Positions 17,577 to 26,520 of a stretch of DNA of 64,000 nucleotides are shown here, in pieces. The stretch spans positions 372,001-436,000 of the forward strand of contig CAVPZW010000008.1 of NCBI GenBank assembly GCA_963710315.1. Direction: 5' to 3'. The notes beneath the pieces are model-generated. The model searched no databases and was not told where the DNA came from. It worked only from the letters and a program-made list of their open reading frames with translations. The stretch is from Palsa-360 sp963710315 (GTDB taxonomy: Bacteria; Acidobacteriota; Terriglobia; Acidiferrales; UBA7541). Every line of letters begins with the position of its first letter. The first letter of the stretch is position 1. A program made the translations under genes and the position numbers.

Positions 17577-18266
17577 CTAAAATAATTTGAAGATACGGCG
17601 CCAGCGCACAATGCTGGGATGCAGCAGAATGCTGGCGTACGCCGTCATGCGGTCACGCACATGCCCCGGATTCCAGGTGTCCTCGGGCGCGTCGATGGAC
17701 ATGTAGACCATCACCGGTGTGCCAATAATGTTGTCGCGCGGCACGAAGCCCCAGTAGCGGCTGTCGTAGGAATCGTCGCGATTGTCGCCCATCATAAAAT
17801 ACTCGCCCGCTGGCACGGTGACTGGACCGTAGTTGTCCGTGGGGTTGGGCGGGTCCGCGCGGTAGGGCTCGTTCAGCGCCTTGCCGTTGATGGACACTAC
17901 GCCTTCGCGAATTTCCAGCTGGTCCCCGGGCAATCCGATCAGGCGCTTGATGTAATCCGGCGTCCCCGGAAGCGGCGCGCGGAACACGATAATTTGCTGC
18001 CGGTGAGGATCGCGCCACAGCCGCATGTGCAGCGGCGTCATGGGCAGTTCGGCTTCGTAGCCGAAGCGGCTCATCAAAAGGTGATCTCCCACAAGCAGCG
18101 TTCTCTCCATGGAGCCCGAGGGAATCACGCGCGCCTGCACAATCGTTCCGGTGATGAACAGGAACGCCAGGATGACCCACAGCCAGGACAGCGCCTCGCG
18201 CAGGATGATTTTATTTAGGTCCGGTTTTGCTTGTGTCGCGACCGGAAGCGTTTCGTCAGCGTTCAT
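17577..18266 (-). CDS. lepB: signal peptidase I
   Basis: A 229-aa membrane protease that removes Sec signal peptides at the outer face of the inner membrane. One N-terminal transmembrane helix (about residues 30-50) is followed by the catalytic serine box (ARVIPSGSMERTLLVGD), the catalytic lysine box (YIKRLIGLPGDQLE) and the GDNRDDSYDSRYWG box. The ATG at 18266 overlaps the purF coding end by 11 nt, showing translational coupling to the purine operon. There is no metabolic link to purines; co-transcription is probably incidental housekeeping. Confidence 0.93.
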   Translation of the reverse strand: MNADETLPVATQAKPDLNKIILREALSWLWVILAFLFITGTIVQARVIPSGSMERTLLVGDHLLMSRFGYEAELPMTPLHMRLWRDPHRQQIIVFRAPLPGTPDYIKRLIGLPGDQLEIREGVVSINGKALNEPYRADPPNPTDNYGPVTVPAGEYFMMGDNRDDSYDSRYWGFVPRDNIIGTPVMVYMSIDAPEDTWNPGHVRDRMTAYASILLHPSIVRWRRIFKLF

Positions 18267-19809
18267 TTGGCACCACCTGAATTTCCACAACTGGCGTTAC
18301 TTCTATTTCCACCGCGCGGGATTCCAGCTCAGGCTGCGAGCCGTCCACCGGATACACGCCCGTGTAGCACGACGTGCAGAACGAGCCGCGCGTATCGTCC
18401 ACCGCGCGCTGCAAATTGGGAAGCGAGACGTAGCCCAGCGTATCCGCGCCCAGATATTGGCGAATTTCCTCGATGGAGCGCTGCTCGCGATCCGACCGGG
18501 GCGAGCCCGGATCGAGCTTGGCCTCGAATGCTTCCAGCTGCTCGGGCGAAAGCCGCGGGCGAACACGCGATTCCTCGGACGCGATCAGTTCCTCGCGCGT
18601 GGGCGTGTCCACGCCGTAGTAGCACGGCGAAATTGTGGGCGGGCAGCTGATGCGCATGTGCACTTCCGCCGCTCCGGCCTCGCGCACCATGCGCACGATC
18701 TTGCGGCTGGTGGTGCCGCGCACAATGGAATCGTCCACCAGCACAACGCGCTTGCCGCGCAGAATATCCGGCACGGGATTGAGCTTCAGCTTCACGCCGA
18801 AATCGCGGATCGATTGCTGGGGCTCGATGAACGTTCGCCCCACGTAATGATTGCGAATCAGGCCCATGCGAAAGGGCACGCCGGATTCCTGCGAATATCC
18901 CACGGCGGCGGGCACGCCCGAATCGGGCACGGGCACCACTACGTCGGCGGGCACGCCGTGTTCGCGCGCCAGCAAGCGGCCCAGCATTTCGCGGCTCTGC
19001 TCGACCACACGGCCAAAAACCAGACTGTCCGGCCGCGCGAAGTACACATGTTCGAAAATACATTGTTGCAGCGGCTTTTCCGCCGCAAAGCGCAAGGACT
19101 CGATTCCCGCGCGCGAGATGCGCAGCATTTCTCCGGGCTCGATGTCTCGCACGTAAGTCGCGCCGATCAAATCAAACGCGCACGTTTCCGAAGCGACGAC
19201 CCATGCTCCATCGAGCTGGCCCAGGGCCAGCGGACGGAATCCGCGCGGATCGCGCAACGCGTACATTTCGTCGCGCGTCAACACCAGCAGCGAATATGCG
19301 CCTTCCACCTGATTGAGCGCATCGGCCAGCGCGCCGGAAAGATTGCGCGCCTGGCTGCGGGCGATGAGGTGCACGATCACTTCGGTGTCGCTGGTGGTCT
19401 GAAAGATGGAGCCGCGATGCTCGAGCGTGCGGCGCAATCGCGCCGCGCTCGGCAGATTTCCGTTGTGGCCAAGTGCCAGCTTGCCCTTGTTGCAGTCGAT
19501 CACGATGGGCTGCGCGTTCATCAGGGAAGTATCGCCTGCTGTGGAATAACGCGTGTGCCCCAGCGCCGCATGCCCGGAAGGCGCGCAAGCACATGGGGCT
19601 GGAAAATGTCCGGCCACCAGGCCCATGCTTTTTTCCAGATGCAGATCGCGCCCGTCGCTGGAAACGATGCCGGCGGATTCCTGGCCGCGATGCTGCAGCG
19701 CGTAGAGACCCAGATAGGCCAGCTTCGCGGCTTCGGGGTGGCCAAAGACGCCGCAGACGCCGCAATGGTCGTGAAAGTGATCGTTCTCAATTTCGATCAG
19801 GCTGTTCAT
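18256..19809 (-). CDS. purF: amidophosphoribosyltransferase
   Basis: A 517-aa enzyme for the first committed purine step, PRPP plus glutamine to phosphoribosylamine. After a short propeptide (MNSLIEIENDHFHDH) comes the nucleophilic cysteine of CGVCGVFG, so the protein is probably autoprocessed. The glutaminase domain has ALQHRGQESAG and GHTRYST, and the PRTase domain has VLVDDSIVRGTTSRKIV. Cysteine pairs near the C-terminus (SFCTSCYTG and others) fit the Bacillus-type [4Fe-4S] enzyme. The frame upstream of 19809 reads into purL without a stop because a base appears to be missing at the purL end; the purF start is the ATG before the propeptide. Confidence 0.94.
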   Translation of the reverse strand: MNSLIEIENDHFHDHCGVCGVFGHPEAAKLAYLGLYALQHRGQESAGIVSSDGRDLHLEKSMGLVAGHFPAPCACAPSGHAALGHTRYSTAGDTSLMNAQPIVIDCNKGKLALGHNGNLPSAARLRRTLEHRGSIFQTTSDTEVIVHLIARSQARNLSGALADALNQVEGAYSLLVLTRDEMYALRDPRGFRPLALGQLDGAWVVASETCAFDLIGATYVRDIEPGEMLRISRAGIESLRFAAEKPLQQCIFEHVYFARPDSLVFGRVVEQSREMLGRLLAREHGVPADVVVPVPDSGVPAAVGYSQESGVPFRMGLIRNHYVGRTFIEPQQSIRDFGVKLKLNPVPDILRGKRVVLVDDSIVRGTTSRKIVRMVREAGAAEVHMRISCPPTISPCYYGVDTPTREELIASEESRVRPRLSPEQLEAFEAKLDPGSPRSDREQRSIEEIRQYLGADTLGYVSLPNLQRAVDDTRGSFCTSCYTGVYPVDGSQPELESRAVEIEVTPVVEIQVVPNER

Positions 19810-19834
19810 TCTGCCTTTCGGAGATCCTTCGCGC

Positions 19835-22163
19835 TCAGAAGGCCGTTCGATGGCTCCGTTCCAGATCCGTCGAGCCGAAGAGGGGACTTCGGCGCTGACT
19901 GCTGTGCGGCCATTTAATTGGATGCGGAATTCGCCGCGGGTGACACGGCCGACCTCCGTGACTGCCACCTCGTATTGTGCCGCAATCCGGAGCGCAGCGG
20001 GCAAGGAGCTTTCGGGAGACCGATACGATGGCGCGCGCGCCGCGTTCGCCGAAGAGCGCAGCTTCGTCCGGTTCGCTGCTCTTCGAGATGCGACTTGCGC
20101 GGAGAGGATCGTTGCTTGCGGAAGCGAAGCGCATTCGGCGAGCGTGACGGCGATGCCGCCGTCGCTTACGTCGTGCGCGGATGCGACGCTTGGCGTCGCT
20201 TGCGAGCGCGACGAGCGCCTCGATCAGGCGCTTTTCGGCGGCGAGATCGATCGCGGGCGGCGCGCCGCCGACGATGCCGCGTATTGCTGCGCGCGTATTC
20301 GGAGGAGGAAAATTCCTGCGCGTCGCGATTCGGCAGTCGCGCTCGTCGCCGACGGCATGTCCGTCGAGCAGCAACAATCACGTCGCCTTCGGCGCGAAAT
20401 GCCATCGTCAGCGCGTGCGCAGCGTCTTCCAGCATGCCGAGCACGCCGAGGACCGGCGTGGGATCGATGGATTTGCCCAGCGTCTCGTTGTAGAAGCTGA
20501 CATTGCCGCCGGTGATGGGAATGTCGAGCGCGCGGCAGGCTTCGGCGATGCCGTCGATGGCTTCGCTGAATTGCCACATCACTTCGGGCTTTTCCGGGTT
20601 GCCGAAATTGAGGCAATTGGTCGCGGCCAAGGGCCGCGCGCCCGAACAGGCCACGTTGCGCGCGGCTTCGGCGACGGCGTGCATTGCGCGCCCACAGCGC
20701 GGATCGAGCGAGCACCAGCGGCCGTTGCCGTCGGTCGCTAGCGCCAGCGCGCGCTTGCGTGCCCTTGAGGCGCACGACGGCGGCGTCGCCGGCGCCCGGG
20801 CACTGCCAGCGTGTTGGTGCGCACCATGTGATCGTACTGCTCGAAGATCCAGCGCTTCGAGGCGATCGCCGGCGCGGCAAGCAACTTGCGGAAATTTTCG
20901 GTGAAGTTTTCCGCGCCCGCCGCGCGAATTCCACGACGGCGCTCGCTCGACGATTGGCGCGGGCGCCGCGAGCGGGCGCTGATAGACCGGGCCTTCTTCG
21001 GCCAGCGCGTGCGCGGGAATTTCCGCGGCGATCGTTGCCGTGATGCAGCACGCGCAGCAGGCCGTCTGCCGTGACGCGGCCGATCTCCACCGCGTCGAGT
21101 CCCCACTTGCGCGAAGACGGCGAAGACTTCCTGCTCGCGGCCGCGCTCGGCGACCAGCAGCATGCGCTCCTGCGATTCGCTGAGCATCATTTCGTAAGGC
21201 GTCATGCCGGTTTCGCGCTGCGGCACGCGCGCGAGTTCAATCTCGATGCCCACGCCGCCGCGCGAAGCCATTTCGCACGACGTGCTGGTGAGCCCCGCCG
21301 CGCCCATGTCCTGAATGCCGACGACCGCGCCGGTGTGCCATCGCTTCGAGGCACGCTTCGAGCAGCAGCTTTTCCAGGAACGGATCGCCCACTTGCACAT
21401 TGGGCCGCTTTTGCTGCGACTCTTCGGTGAATTCTGCGGAGGCCAGCAGCGATGCGCCGTGGATGCCGTCGCGGCCCGGTCTTCGCGCCGACGTAGATCA
21501 CCGGATTGCCCGTGCCGCGCGCCTTGGCGAAAAACAGATCTTCTTTTTGCGCGATGCCCAGCGCCAGAACGTTCACCAGCGGATTGCCGGAATAGCCCGG
21601 CTCGAATGCGACTTCGCCGCCGACCGTGGGCACGCCGAAACAATTTCCGTAGTGGGCGATGCCGCGCACCACGCCGTCGAGAAGGCGCCGGTTGCGCGCG
21701 ACTGTTTCTCGGTCGGCTCGCCAGAAGCTTTAGTTTCCGAAGTACTTGATGAAATCGGCCCGAAGCGCAGCGAATCGAGCACGGCGATGGGCCGCGCGCC
21801 CATGGTGAAAATGTCGCGCAGAATTCCGCCGACGCCGGTGGCCGCGCCCTGAAACGGCTCGACGTAGCTGGGATGATTGTGCGATTCCATTTTGAAAGCG
21901 GCGGCAAGGCCGTCGCCGATGTCCACCACGCCCGCGTTTTCGCCAGGGCCCTGCAGACACCTGCGGCCCGCGCGTGGGCAGGCGCTTCAGATGCACCTGC
22001 TGGATTTGTAGGAGCAGTGCTCGCTCCACATCACGCTGAAGATGCCCAGCTCGGTGAAGTTCGGATCGCGCCCGAGAATTTTCTGGATGCGCGCGTATTC
22101 CTCGGCGGTGAGGCCGTGCTCGGCCGCCAGTTCCGGCGTCACTTTGATTTCGGTATCTAGCAT
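19835..22163 (-). CDS. purL: phosphoribosylformylglycinamidine synthase II, frameshifted in this sequence
   Basis: The small-type PurL ATPase subunit (about 775 aa if repaired), which amidates FGAR to FGAM with PurQ and PurS. The start MLDTEIKVTPELAAEHGL leads to NFTELGIFSVMWSEHCSYKSS, then AFKMESHNHPSYVEPFQGAA and GVGGILRDIFTMGARPIAVL in other frames, CSGARPLAATNCLNFGNPEK near 20600, and the C-terminal VGRVTRGEFRIQLNGRTAVS. At least eight frame changes occur between about 22000 and 19840. If one G is restored near 19847 the protein ends IERAF-stop at 19835. It sits between purQ and purF in the operon. No purS was found in the window. Confidence 0.88.
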
Positions 22164-22196
22164 TGGATGCAAATTCTAGAGTGCAATGAAGACTGC

Positions 22197-22268
22197 GTGG
22201 CGCGGGCTTCAGCCTGCGGGTGTTAGTCCTTGCTAGAGTTAAACCCCGCAGGCTGAAGCCTGCGCCAC
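22197..22268. repeat. REPIN 3 (72 bp, GTGG heads)
   Basis: 72 bp bounded by GTGG and CCAC, with arms GCGGGCTTCAGCCTGC-like and a spacer containing TTAGTCCTTGC. Same length and spacer type as REPINs 5, 6 and 8. It separates the purQ stop (22275) from the purL start (22163), so it lies inside the purine operon transcript. Confidence 0.85.
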
Positions 22269-22274
22269 ATTTGC

Positions 22275-22991
22275 CTAAGCCGAAACCACAGCGCGCCGCT
22301 CCAGCGATTCAATCAGTGAGCGAAAAATCACCAGGCCGTCAGCCGAGCCCAGCGCCGTTTCCACGGCGCGTTCCGGATGCGGCATCAGGCCCACGACGTT
22401 GCGCTCGCGATTGCAAACGCCCGCGATGTCGCGAGCGAGCCGTTGGGATTGGCCGCCGGCGTCCTCGCGCCCGTCCGGCGTCGCAGTAGCGAAATACAAT
22501 TTGATCGTTGCGCTTCGAGTTCGCGCGAGCGTCGCCGCATCGCAGAAATAATTGCCGTCGCCGTGCGCGATGGGGATTTGCAGCACCTGGCCGGGCTTGG
22601 CCGCCGCGGTGAAAGGCGTGTCCGTGGTTTCCACGCGAATGTGCACTTGCCGGCAGACGAAGCGCAGGCCGGCATTGCGCATGCAACGCGCCGGGCAGCA
22701 ATCCCGCCTCGCAGAGAATTTGGAAACCGTTGCAGATGCCCAGAACCAGCCCGCCGCTGCGCGCGAATTGTTCCACCGCGCGCATCACCGGAGAGAATCG
22801 CGCGATGGCGCCGGTGCGCAGATAATCGCCATAGGAAAATCCGCCGGGCAGCAGAATCGCGTCAAACCCGTTATACTTGTTCGGATTGATGCCAGATGAA
22901 ATTCAACCGGCTGGTGCAGAACCTTGCCGAGCGCGTACCAGGCATCGTGATCGCAATTCGATCCCGGAAACACAACCACACCAAATTTCAT
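22275..22991 (-). CDS. purQ: phosphoribosylformylglycinamidine synthase I (glutaminase), frameshifted in this sequence
   Basis: The glutamine amidotransferase subunit supplying ammonia to PurL, about 235 aa if repaired. The start MKFGVVVFPGSNCDHDAWYA is at 22991; the nucleophile block SGGLVLGICNGFQILCEAG and the C-terminal LMPHPERAVE with catalytic His and Glu lie in other frames. Frame changes are near 22890 and 22690. It is the first gene of the minus-strand purine operon. Confidence 0.87.
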
Positions 22992-23164
22992 CGCGCGGAT
23001 TCTCCCCTCGCGCACATTTTATCACATGGCACCGCGATATTCCTTTGTGTTGGTGAGGGGCTTCAAGAAGTGCGGGTAGATGTCTTGAGCCGGCTACAAA
23101 CATCCTAGTTTGGCGTCTTTGTCAGACGCGCGGCCTTCGAAAAGCTGCTGAAATTGCTGCGAAG

Positions 23165-23416
23165 CTAGTGCCCGGAAACGTGTTTCGGCTGCATGTATCC
23201 CGGGCGGCGATGGATCGCAAGGTTCACAAGCTCCAGAACGACGGGAGTTGCAAGACCGACGATGGCCGAGTCGATGGCCAGGCCCAGGATTCCGCCTGCA
23301 AGCAGGAACATGCCCAGGACGGCGAGATTTACGCTTTCATAAACTTCAAGGACGAGATCGCCGAAGATGAAGGCGATTGCAGCGACAACGAGGCCCCAGT
23401 TCACCCAGATACCCAT
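23165..23416 (-). CDS. small two-helix membrane protein of unknown function
   Basis: An 83-aa protein with two hydrophobic helices (about residues 5-25 and 30-62) and a short basic C-terminus (HRRPGYMQPKHVSGH). I recognise no family. It is well supported as a gene: GGGGAGGA lies 7 nt before the ATG, and a TATAAT promoter is found about 100 nt upstream. It stands between purQ and glmU on the same strand but with its own promoter. Confidence 0.7.
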   Translation of the reverse strand: MGIWVNWGLVVAAIAFIFGDLVLEVYESVNLAVLGMFLLAGGILGLAIDSAIVGLATPVVLELVNLAIHRRPGYMQPKHVSGH

Positions 23417-23516
23417 GGTCCGGTCCTCCCCAAGAGCAGATTTAAGCCGACAGTATCACCAGAGTGGGAAAGTTTCAACAAATTCAATTGGGCGCAGGGT
23501 ACCGAAAGGTCACTCC

Positions 23517-23545
23517 ATTATAGAAGAGTAAGTATTGTCTGAAAA
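23517..23545 (-). promoter_or_regulatory. sigma-70-type promoter of the small membrane protein
   Basis: On the minus strand TTTTCA (23540-23545), 17 nt spacer, perfect TATAAT (23517-23522). The predicted start site is near 23510, giving a leader of about 95 nt before the ATG at 23416. Confidence 0.6.
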
Positions 23546-23608
23546 CGGCGAGCGGCGCTTTCCAAGTCGAGATAATTGAAATGGTTTAGGAGTAGGCGGT
23601 GGTTTTGA

Positions 23609-23703
23609 GTAGCACAGGCTTCAGCCTGTGGATTTTGATTTTTCTTCATCGCTCTCGAATCTAAAGGTCTTACAGAAAACCCACAGGCTGAAGCCTGTGC
23701 TAC
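23609..23703. repeat. REPIN 4 (GTAG heads), supplies the glmU stop codon
   Basis: 95 bp from GTAG to CTAC with perfect CACAGGCTTCAGCCTGTG arms and a unique spacer. Its right boundary overlaps the end of glmU: the TAG inside the GTAG head (read on the minus strand, 23702-23700) is the stop codon of glmU. Confidence 0.88.
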
Positions 23704-25142
23704 TTGCGCTTCGATTTTTTTCCGGCGCGCGTCTTCTTGGATTTGCCCGCGGCTGCGGCGAGTTCCCGGCGGCGCGACACGGCCCATCCCAGCTTGTTTA
23801 CCTGATGGCCGCGCGCCACGCCCAGCGCATCGGGCGGAACATTTTTGGTGATCACCGAGCCTGCTCCCACGTATGCGCCGTCGCCCACGCGCACGGGCGC
23901 GACCAGAGCGGTATCGCTGCCGATGAAAACGCCCTTGCCGATGGTGGTGGGATTCTTGTTCACGCCGTCGTAATTGCAGGTGATGGTGCCTGCGCCGATG
24001 TTGGTGCCGCTTCCGATGTGCGCATCGCCCAGATAGGTGAGGTGCATGGACTTCACGCCTTCGCCGAGCACGCTCTTTTTCACTTCCACGAAATTTCCCA
24101 CGCGAGCGTTGTTTTCCAGGCGCGCGCCGTCGCGCAGATGCGCGAAGGGCCCGACCTGCGTGCCGCGCGAAAGGTGGCTGGCGGAGACGATCGTATAGGG
24201 CTTCACCAGCACGTTGTCTTCGAGCACGGCGTCGGATAGCACGCTGCCGCTGCGAATCGTGCAGTTCGCGCCGATGCGCGTTTTCCCCAGCAGTTGCACG
24301 CCCGGCTCGATGCGCGTATCCGCGCCGACGGAAACTTCCGGATCGATCAGCACGGTCTCCGGCAATTCAATGGTCACGCCCGCGTCCATGATGGCCGCGC
24401 GCTTGCGCCGTCGGAAGACGGCATCCACGGCGGCAAGGTCCGCGCGCGTATTGCAGCCCAGGACTTCATCGGGGTCCGAGGCCAGGACAGCCTGCACTTT
24501 CTCGCCTTTTTGCCGCAACAGCGCAATGGCGTCCGTCAAATACAGCTCCTTGTGAACATTTTGCGGTTTGAGAGTGGCCAGGCACGGCCACAGTTTTTCC
24601 AAAGTGAAGCAGTAGATGCTGGAATTGATTTCGCGAATGGGGCGTTGCTCGGGGGAAAGCGCCGAATCCTCGACAATCGCGGAGACTGAACCATCATCCT
24701 GCCGCACGATGCGCCCGTAGCCGCTCGGATTTTCGATTTCCGCGGAAAGAATGGTTGCCGCCGCGCCGCTCTCGCGATGCGCTTGCGCCAGAGCCGCAAC
24801 GGTTTCCGTGCGGATCAGAGGCGCGTCGCCCGGCAAAATAATCACAAACTTCGAGCGCGAGGAAATTGCGCGCCGAGCCACCAGCATGGCGTGGCCCGTC
24901 CCGCGCTGCGGCTCTTGTAAAACGGTCTTCACGCCGAGCGGCGCCACGGCCGCGCTCACATCATCGGCCTGATGCCCCACCACCGCCACGATCTCGCGCG
25001 GCTTGGTCGGCTGGCAGGCGCGCACCACATGCTCCACGAGCGGCCTGCCTCCCGCGCGGTGCAACACTTTTGCCAGCGCGGATTTCAGCCGCGTGCCCTT
25101 GCCCGCCGCCAGTATCACAATCACGAAGTCGGAATTTGCCAT
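23700..25142 (-). CDS. glmU: bifunctional N-acetylglucosamine-1-phosphate uridyltransferase/glucosamine-1-phosphate acetyltransferase
   Basis: A 480-aa enzyme making UDP-GlcNAc for peptidoglycan and lipid A. The N-terminal nucleotidyltransferase has VILAAGKGTRLKSALAKVLH. The C-terminal left-handed beta-helix has hexapeptide repeats and the acetyltransferase region HLTYLGDAHIGSGTNIGAGT. The C-terminus is an unusual basic tail (KKTRAGKKSKRK) whose stop codon is formed by the head of REPIN 4. lpxC, another UDP-GlcNAc-pathway gene, lies upstream on the same strand 120 nt away, so GlmU product feeds LpxC's pathway. Confidence 0.95.
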   Translation of the reverse strand: MANSDFVIVILAAGKGTRLKSALAKVLHRAGGRPLVEHVVRACQPTKPREIVAVVGHQADDVSAAVAPLGVKTVLQEPQRGTGHAMLVARRAISSRSKFVIILPGDAPLIRTETVAALAQAHRESGAAATILSAEIENPSGYGRIVRQDDGSVSAIVEDSALSPEQRPIREINSSIYCFTLEKLWPCLATLKPQNVHKELYLTDAIALLRQKGEKVQAVLASDPDEVLGCNTRADLAAVDAVFRRRKRAAIMDAGVTIELPETVLIDPEVSVGADTRIEPGVQLLGKTRIGANCTIRSGSVLSDAVLEDNVLVKPYTIVSASHLSRGTQVGPFAHLRDGARLENNARVGNFVEVKKSVLGEGVKSMHLTYLGDAHIGSGTNIGAGTITCNYDGVNKNPTTIGKGVFIGSDTALVAPVRVGDGAYVGAGSVITKNVPPDALGVARGHQVNKLGWAVSRRRELAAAAGKSKKTRAGKKSKRK

Positions 25143-25263
25143 GTCTGCATTTTCTGCGTTTCGGCGAAGAATGACAATGTGGGGGAAGTGGCGACGATGC
25201 GAATCGAATACTTCATCGAACGAACACAGGGGCCAAGGCAGAAGCCCCAGCTAAACGGCGGGC

Positions 25264-26175
25264 TCAATCCGCAGCGGAAGCGGTAGCCTCGGCGGGGAGT
25301 TGCGAATGCTCCGAGGGGGCTTCGTCGTAGGTCTCGGTCCAAAGGGAAGGATCGGCCAGCAGCCGCGTAACCAATTGGGTGTGCAGGGCATGGCCGGCTT
25401 TGTAGGCCTCAACGCGCGCCAGCAGCGGACGGCCAACGAGGGCCAAGTCGCCAATCAGATCCAGAGCCTTATGCCTGCCAAATTCGTCCGGGAAGCGCAA
25501 GGGACCGTTCATTACGCCGCCTTCGTTGAGGACAATGGCGTTTTCCAGCGAGCCGCCGCGAATCAGCCCCATGCGTCGCAGCCCTTCGAAATCCTGCACA
25601 AAGCCAAACGTTCTTGCCGGCGCCAGCATTTGGCTGAAGGACTCGCGACTCACGGTCAATTCGATTTCCTGCGTTCCCACTGCTGGATTCGCATAATGCA
25701 CGTGGCAGCGAACCCGGAAATCGTCCGCCGGATAGATTCCTATATGCCGTCCCGCGTCAGAAAACTCCAGCGGCTTTACGATCTTCATGTAGCGCCGCCG
25801 CTTGCGCAGCCGTCGAATGCCGGCCTCTTCCAGCATTTCAATGAAGGGCTGCGACGAGCCATCCAGGATTGGAAGTTCCAGCGCGTCGATCTCAATGTAG
25901 ACGTTATCGACGCCGCAGGAGTAGAGCGCGGCAAGCAGGTGCTCGGTCGTGGAGAGCAGCACGCCCTTTTTCATCAAGCTGGTCGCGTAGCTCACGCGGG
26001 CCACGTTTCGCACATGCGCTTCGATCTCAAAATTGTCCAAGTCAACGCGCCGGAACACGATGCCGGTATTGGCCGGAGCAGGCACCAGCCGCAAGTGGGA
26101 TTTTACGGCTGTATGGAGGCCGACTCCCTGCGTGGTGACCGGCTTCTCGATGGTAGTTTGATAGCTCATATTCAT
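25264..26175 (-). CDS. lpxC: UDP-3-O-acyl-N-acetylglucosamine deacetylase
   Basis: A 303-aa zinc enzyme for the committed step of lipid A synthesis, which marks the host as Gram-negative. Motifs: QTTIEKPVTTQGVGLHT, LLSTTEHLLAALYSCGVDN (zinc His), ELPILDGSSQPF, and RHKALDLIGDLAL with zinc His/Asp; GHALHTQLV carries the catalytic His. Start at 26175 (MNMSYQTT) or two codons later; the open frame to 26310 adds non-conserved residues. It is divergent from lipA. Confidence 0.94.
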   Translation of the reverse strand: MNMSYQTTIEKPVTTQGVGLHTAVKSHLRLVPAPANTGIVFRRVDLDNFEIEAHVRNVARVSYATSLMKKGVLLSTTEHLLAALYSCGVDNVYIEIDALELPILDGSSQPFIEMLEEAGIRRLRKRRRYMKIVKPLEFSDAGRHIGIYPADDFRVRCHVHYANPAVGTQEIELTVSRESFSQMLAPARTFGFVQDFEGLRRMGLIRGGSLENAIVLNEGGVMNGPLRFPDEFGRHKALDLIGDLALVGRPLLARVEAYKAGHALHTQLVTRLLADPSLWTETYDEAPSEHSQLPAEATASAAD

Positions 26176-26520
26176 TCTGGTAGTAGCACTTGGAGGCCCT
26201 TCCAGAACATTGTTTATACCATTAGAATCAATGGGTTGAATATAGCTAGAAAATCCAGTGTGGTAAAAAAGCCACAAAATAGATTGTTCCGCGTGGTCGA
26301 ATGGCATCAACTAAGGCAAAATTTATCTATGGCTTAGTGCGCTATATATCGCCCTTCGAGGCTTGTTCTTGGAGATCGCACCCCTGCTTGGTGGCTGGGC
26401 GGTTTCGTCCCAAGAGCACTTTGGGAAGTGCGGAATTGGCGCATAACGCAGCGTTTGACCACCGGCGCGCTTGTGTCTCATTGGAGGTGCGTTTACAATG
26501 ATTGACTGAGAACGCTATCG
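26176..26520. other. divergent intergenic region lpxC/lipA, AT-rich, no gene seen
   Basis: 345 bases that must hold the promoters of lpxC and lipA. The part 26205-26345 is distinctly AT-rich. On the minus strand TATAAA near 26214-26219 could be an lpxC -10, with only a poor -35 (TTCAAC). No hairpin, tRNA or small ORF with a ribosome binding site was seen. Confidence 0.45.

Noticed and set aside
18109..19917. A 602-codon open frame antisense to purF and the lepB start.
   Set aside because: No domain is recognisable and the opposite strand is unmistakable purF/lepB.
18256..20004. An apparent purL-purF fusion: one open frame runs from the purL C-terminus into purF.
   Set aside because: The upstream 65 residues are the PurL C-terminus and PurF has its normal propeptide and Cys start at 19809. 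Restoring one G near 19847 puts a stop at 19835, so the fusion is an indel artefact.
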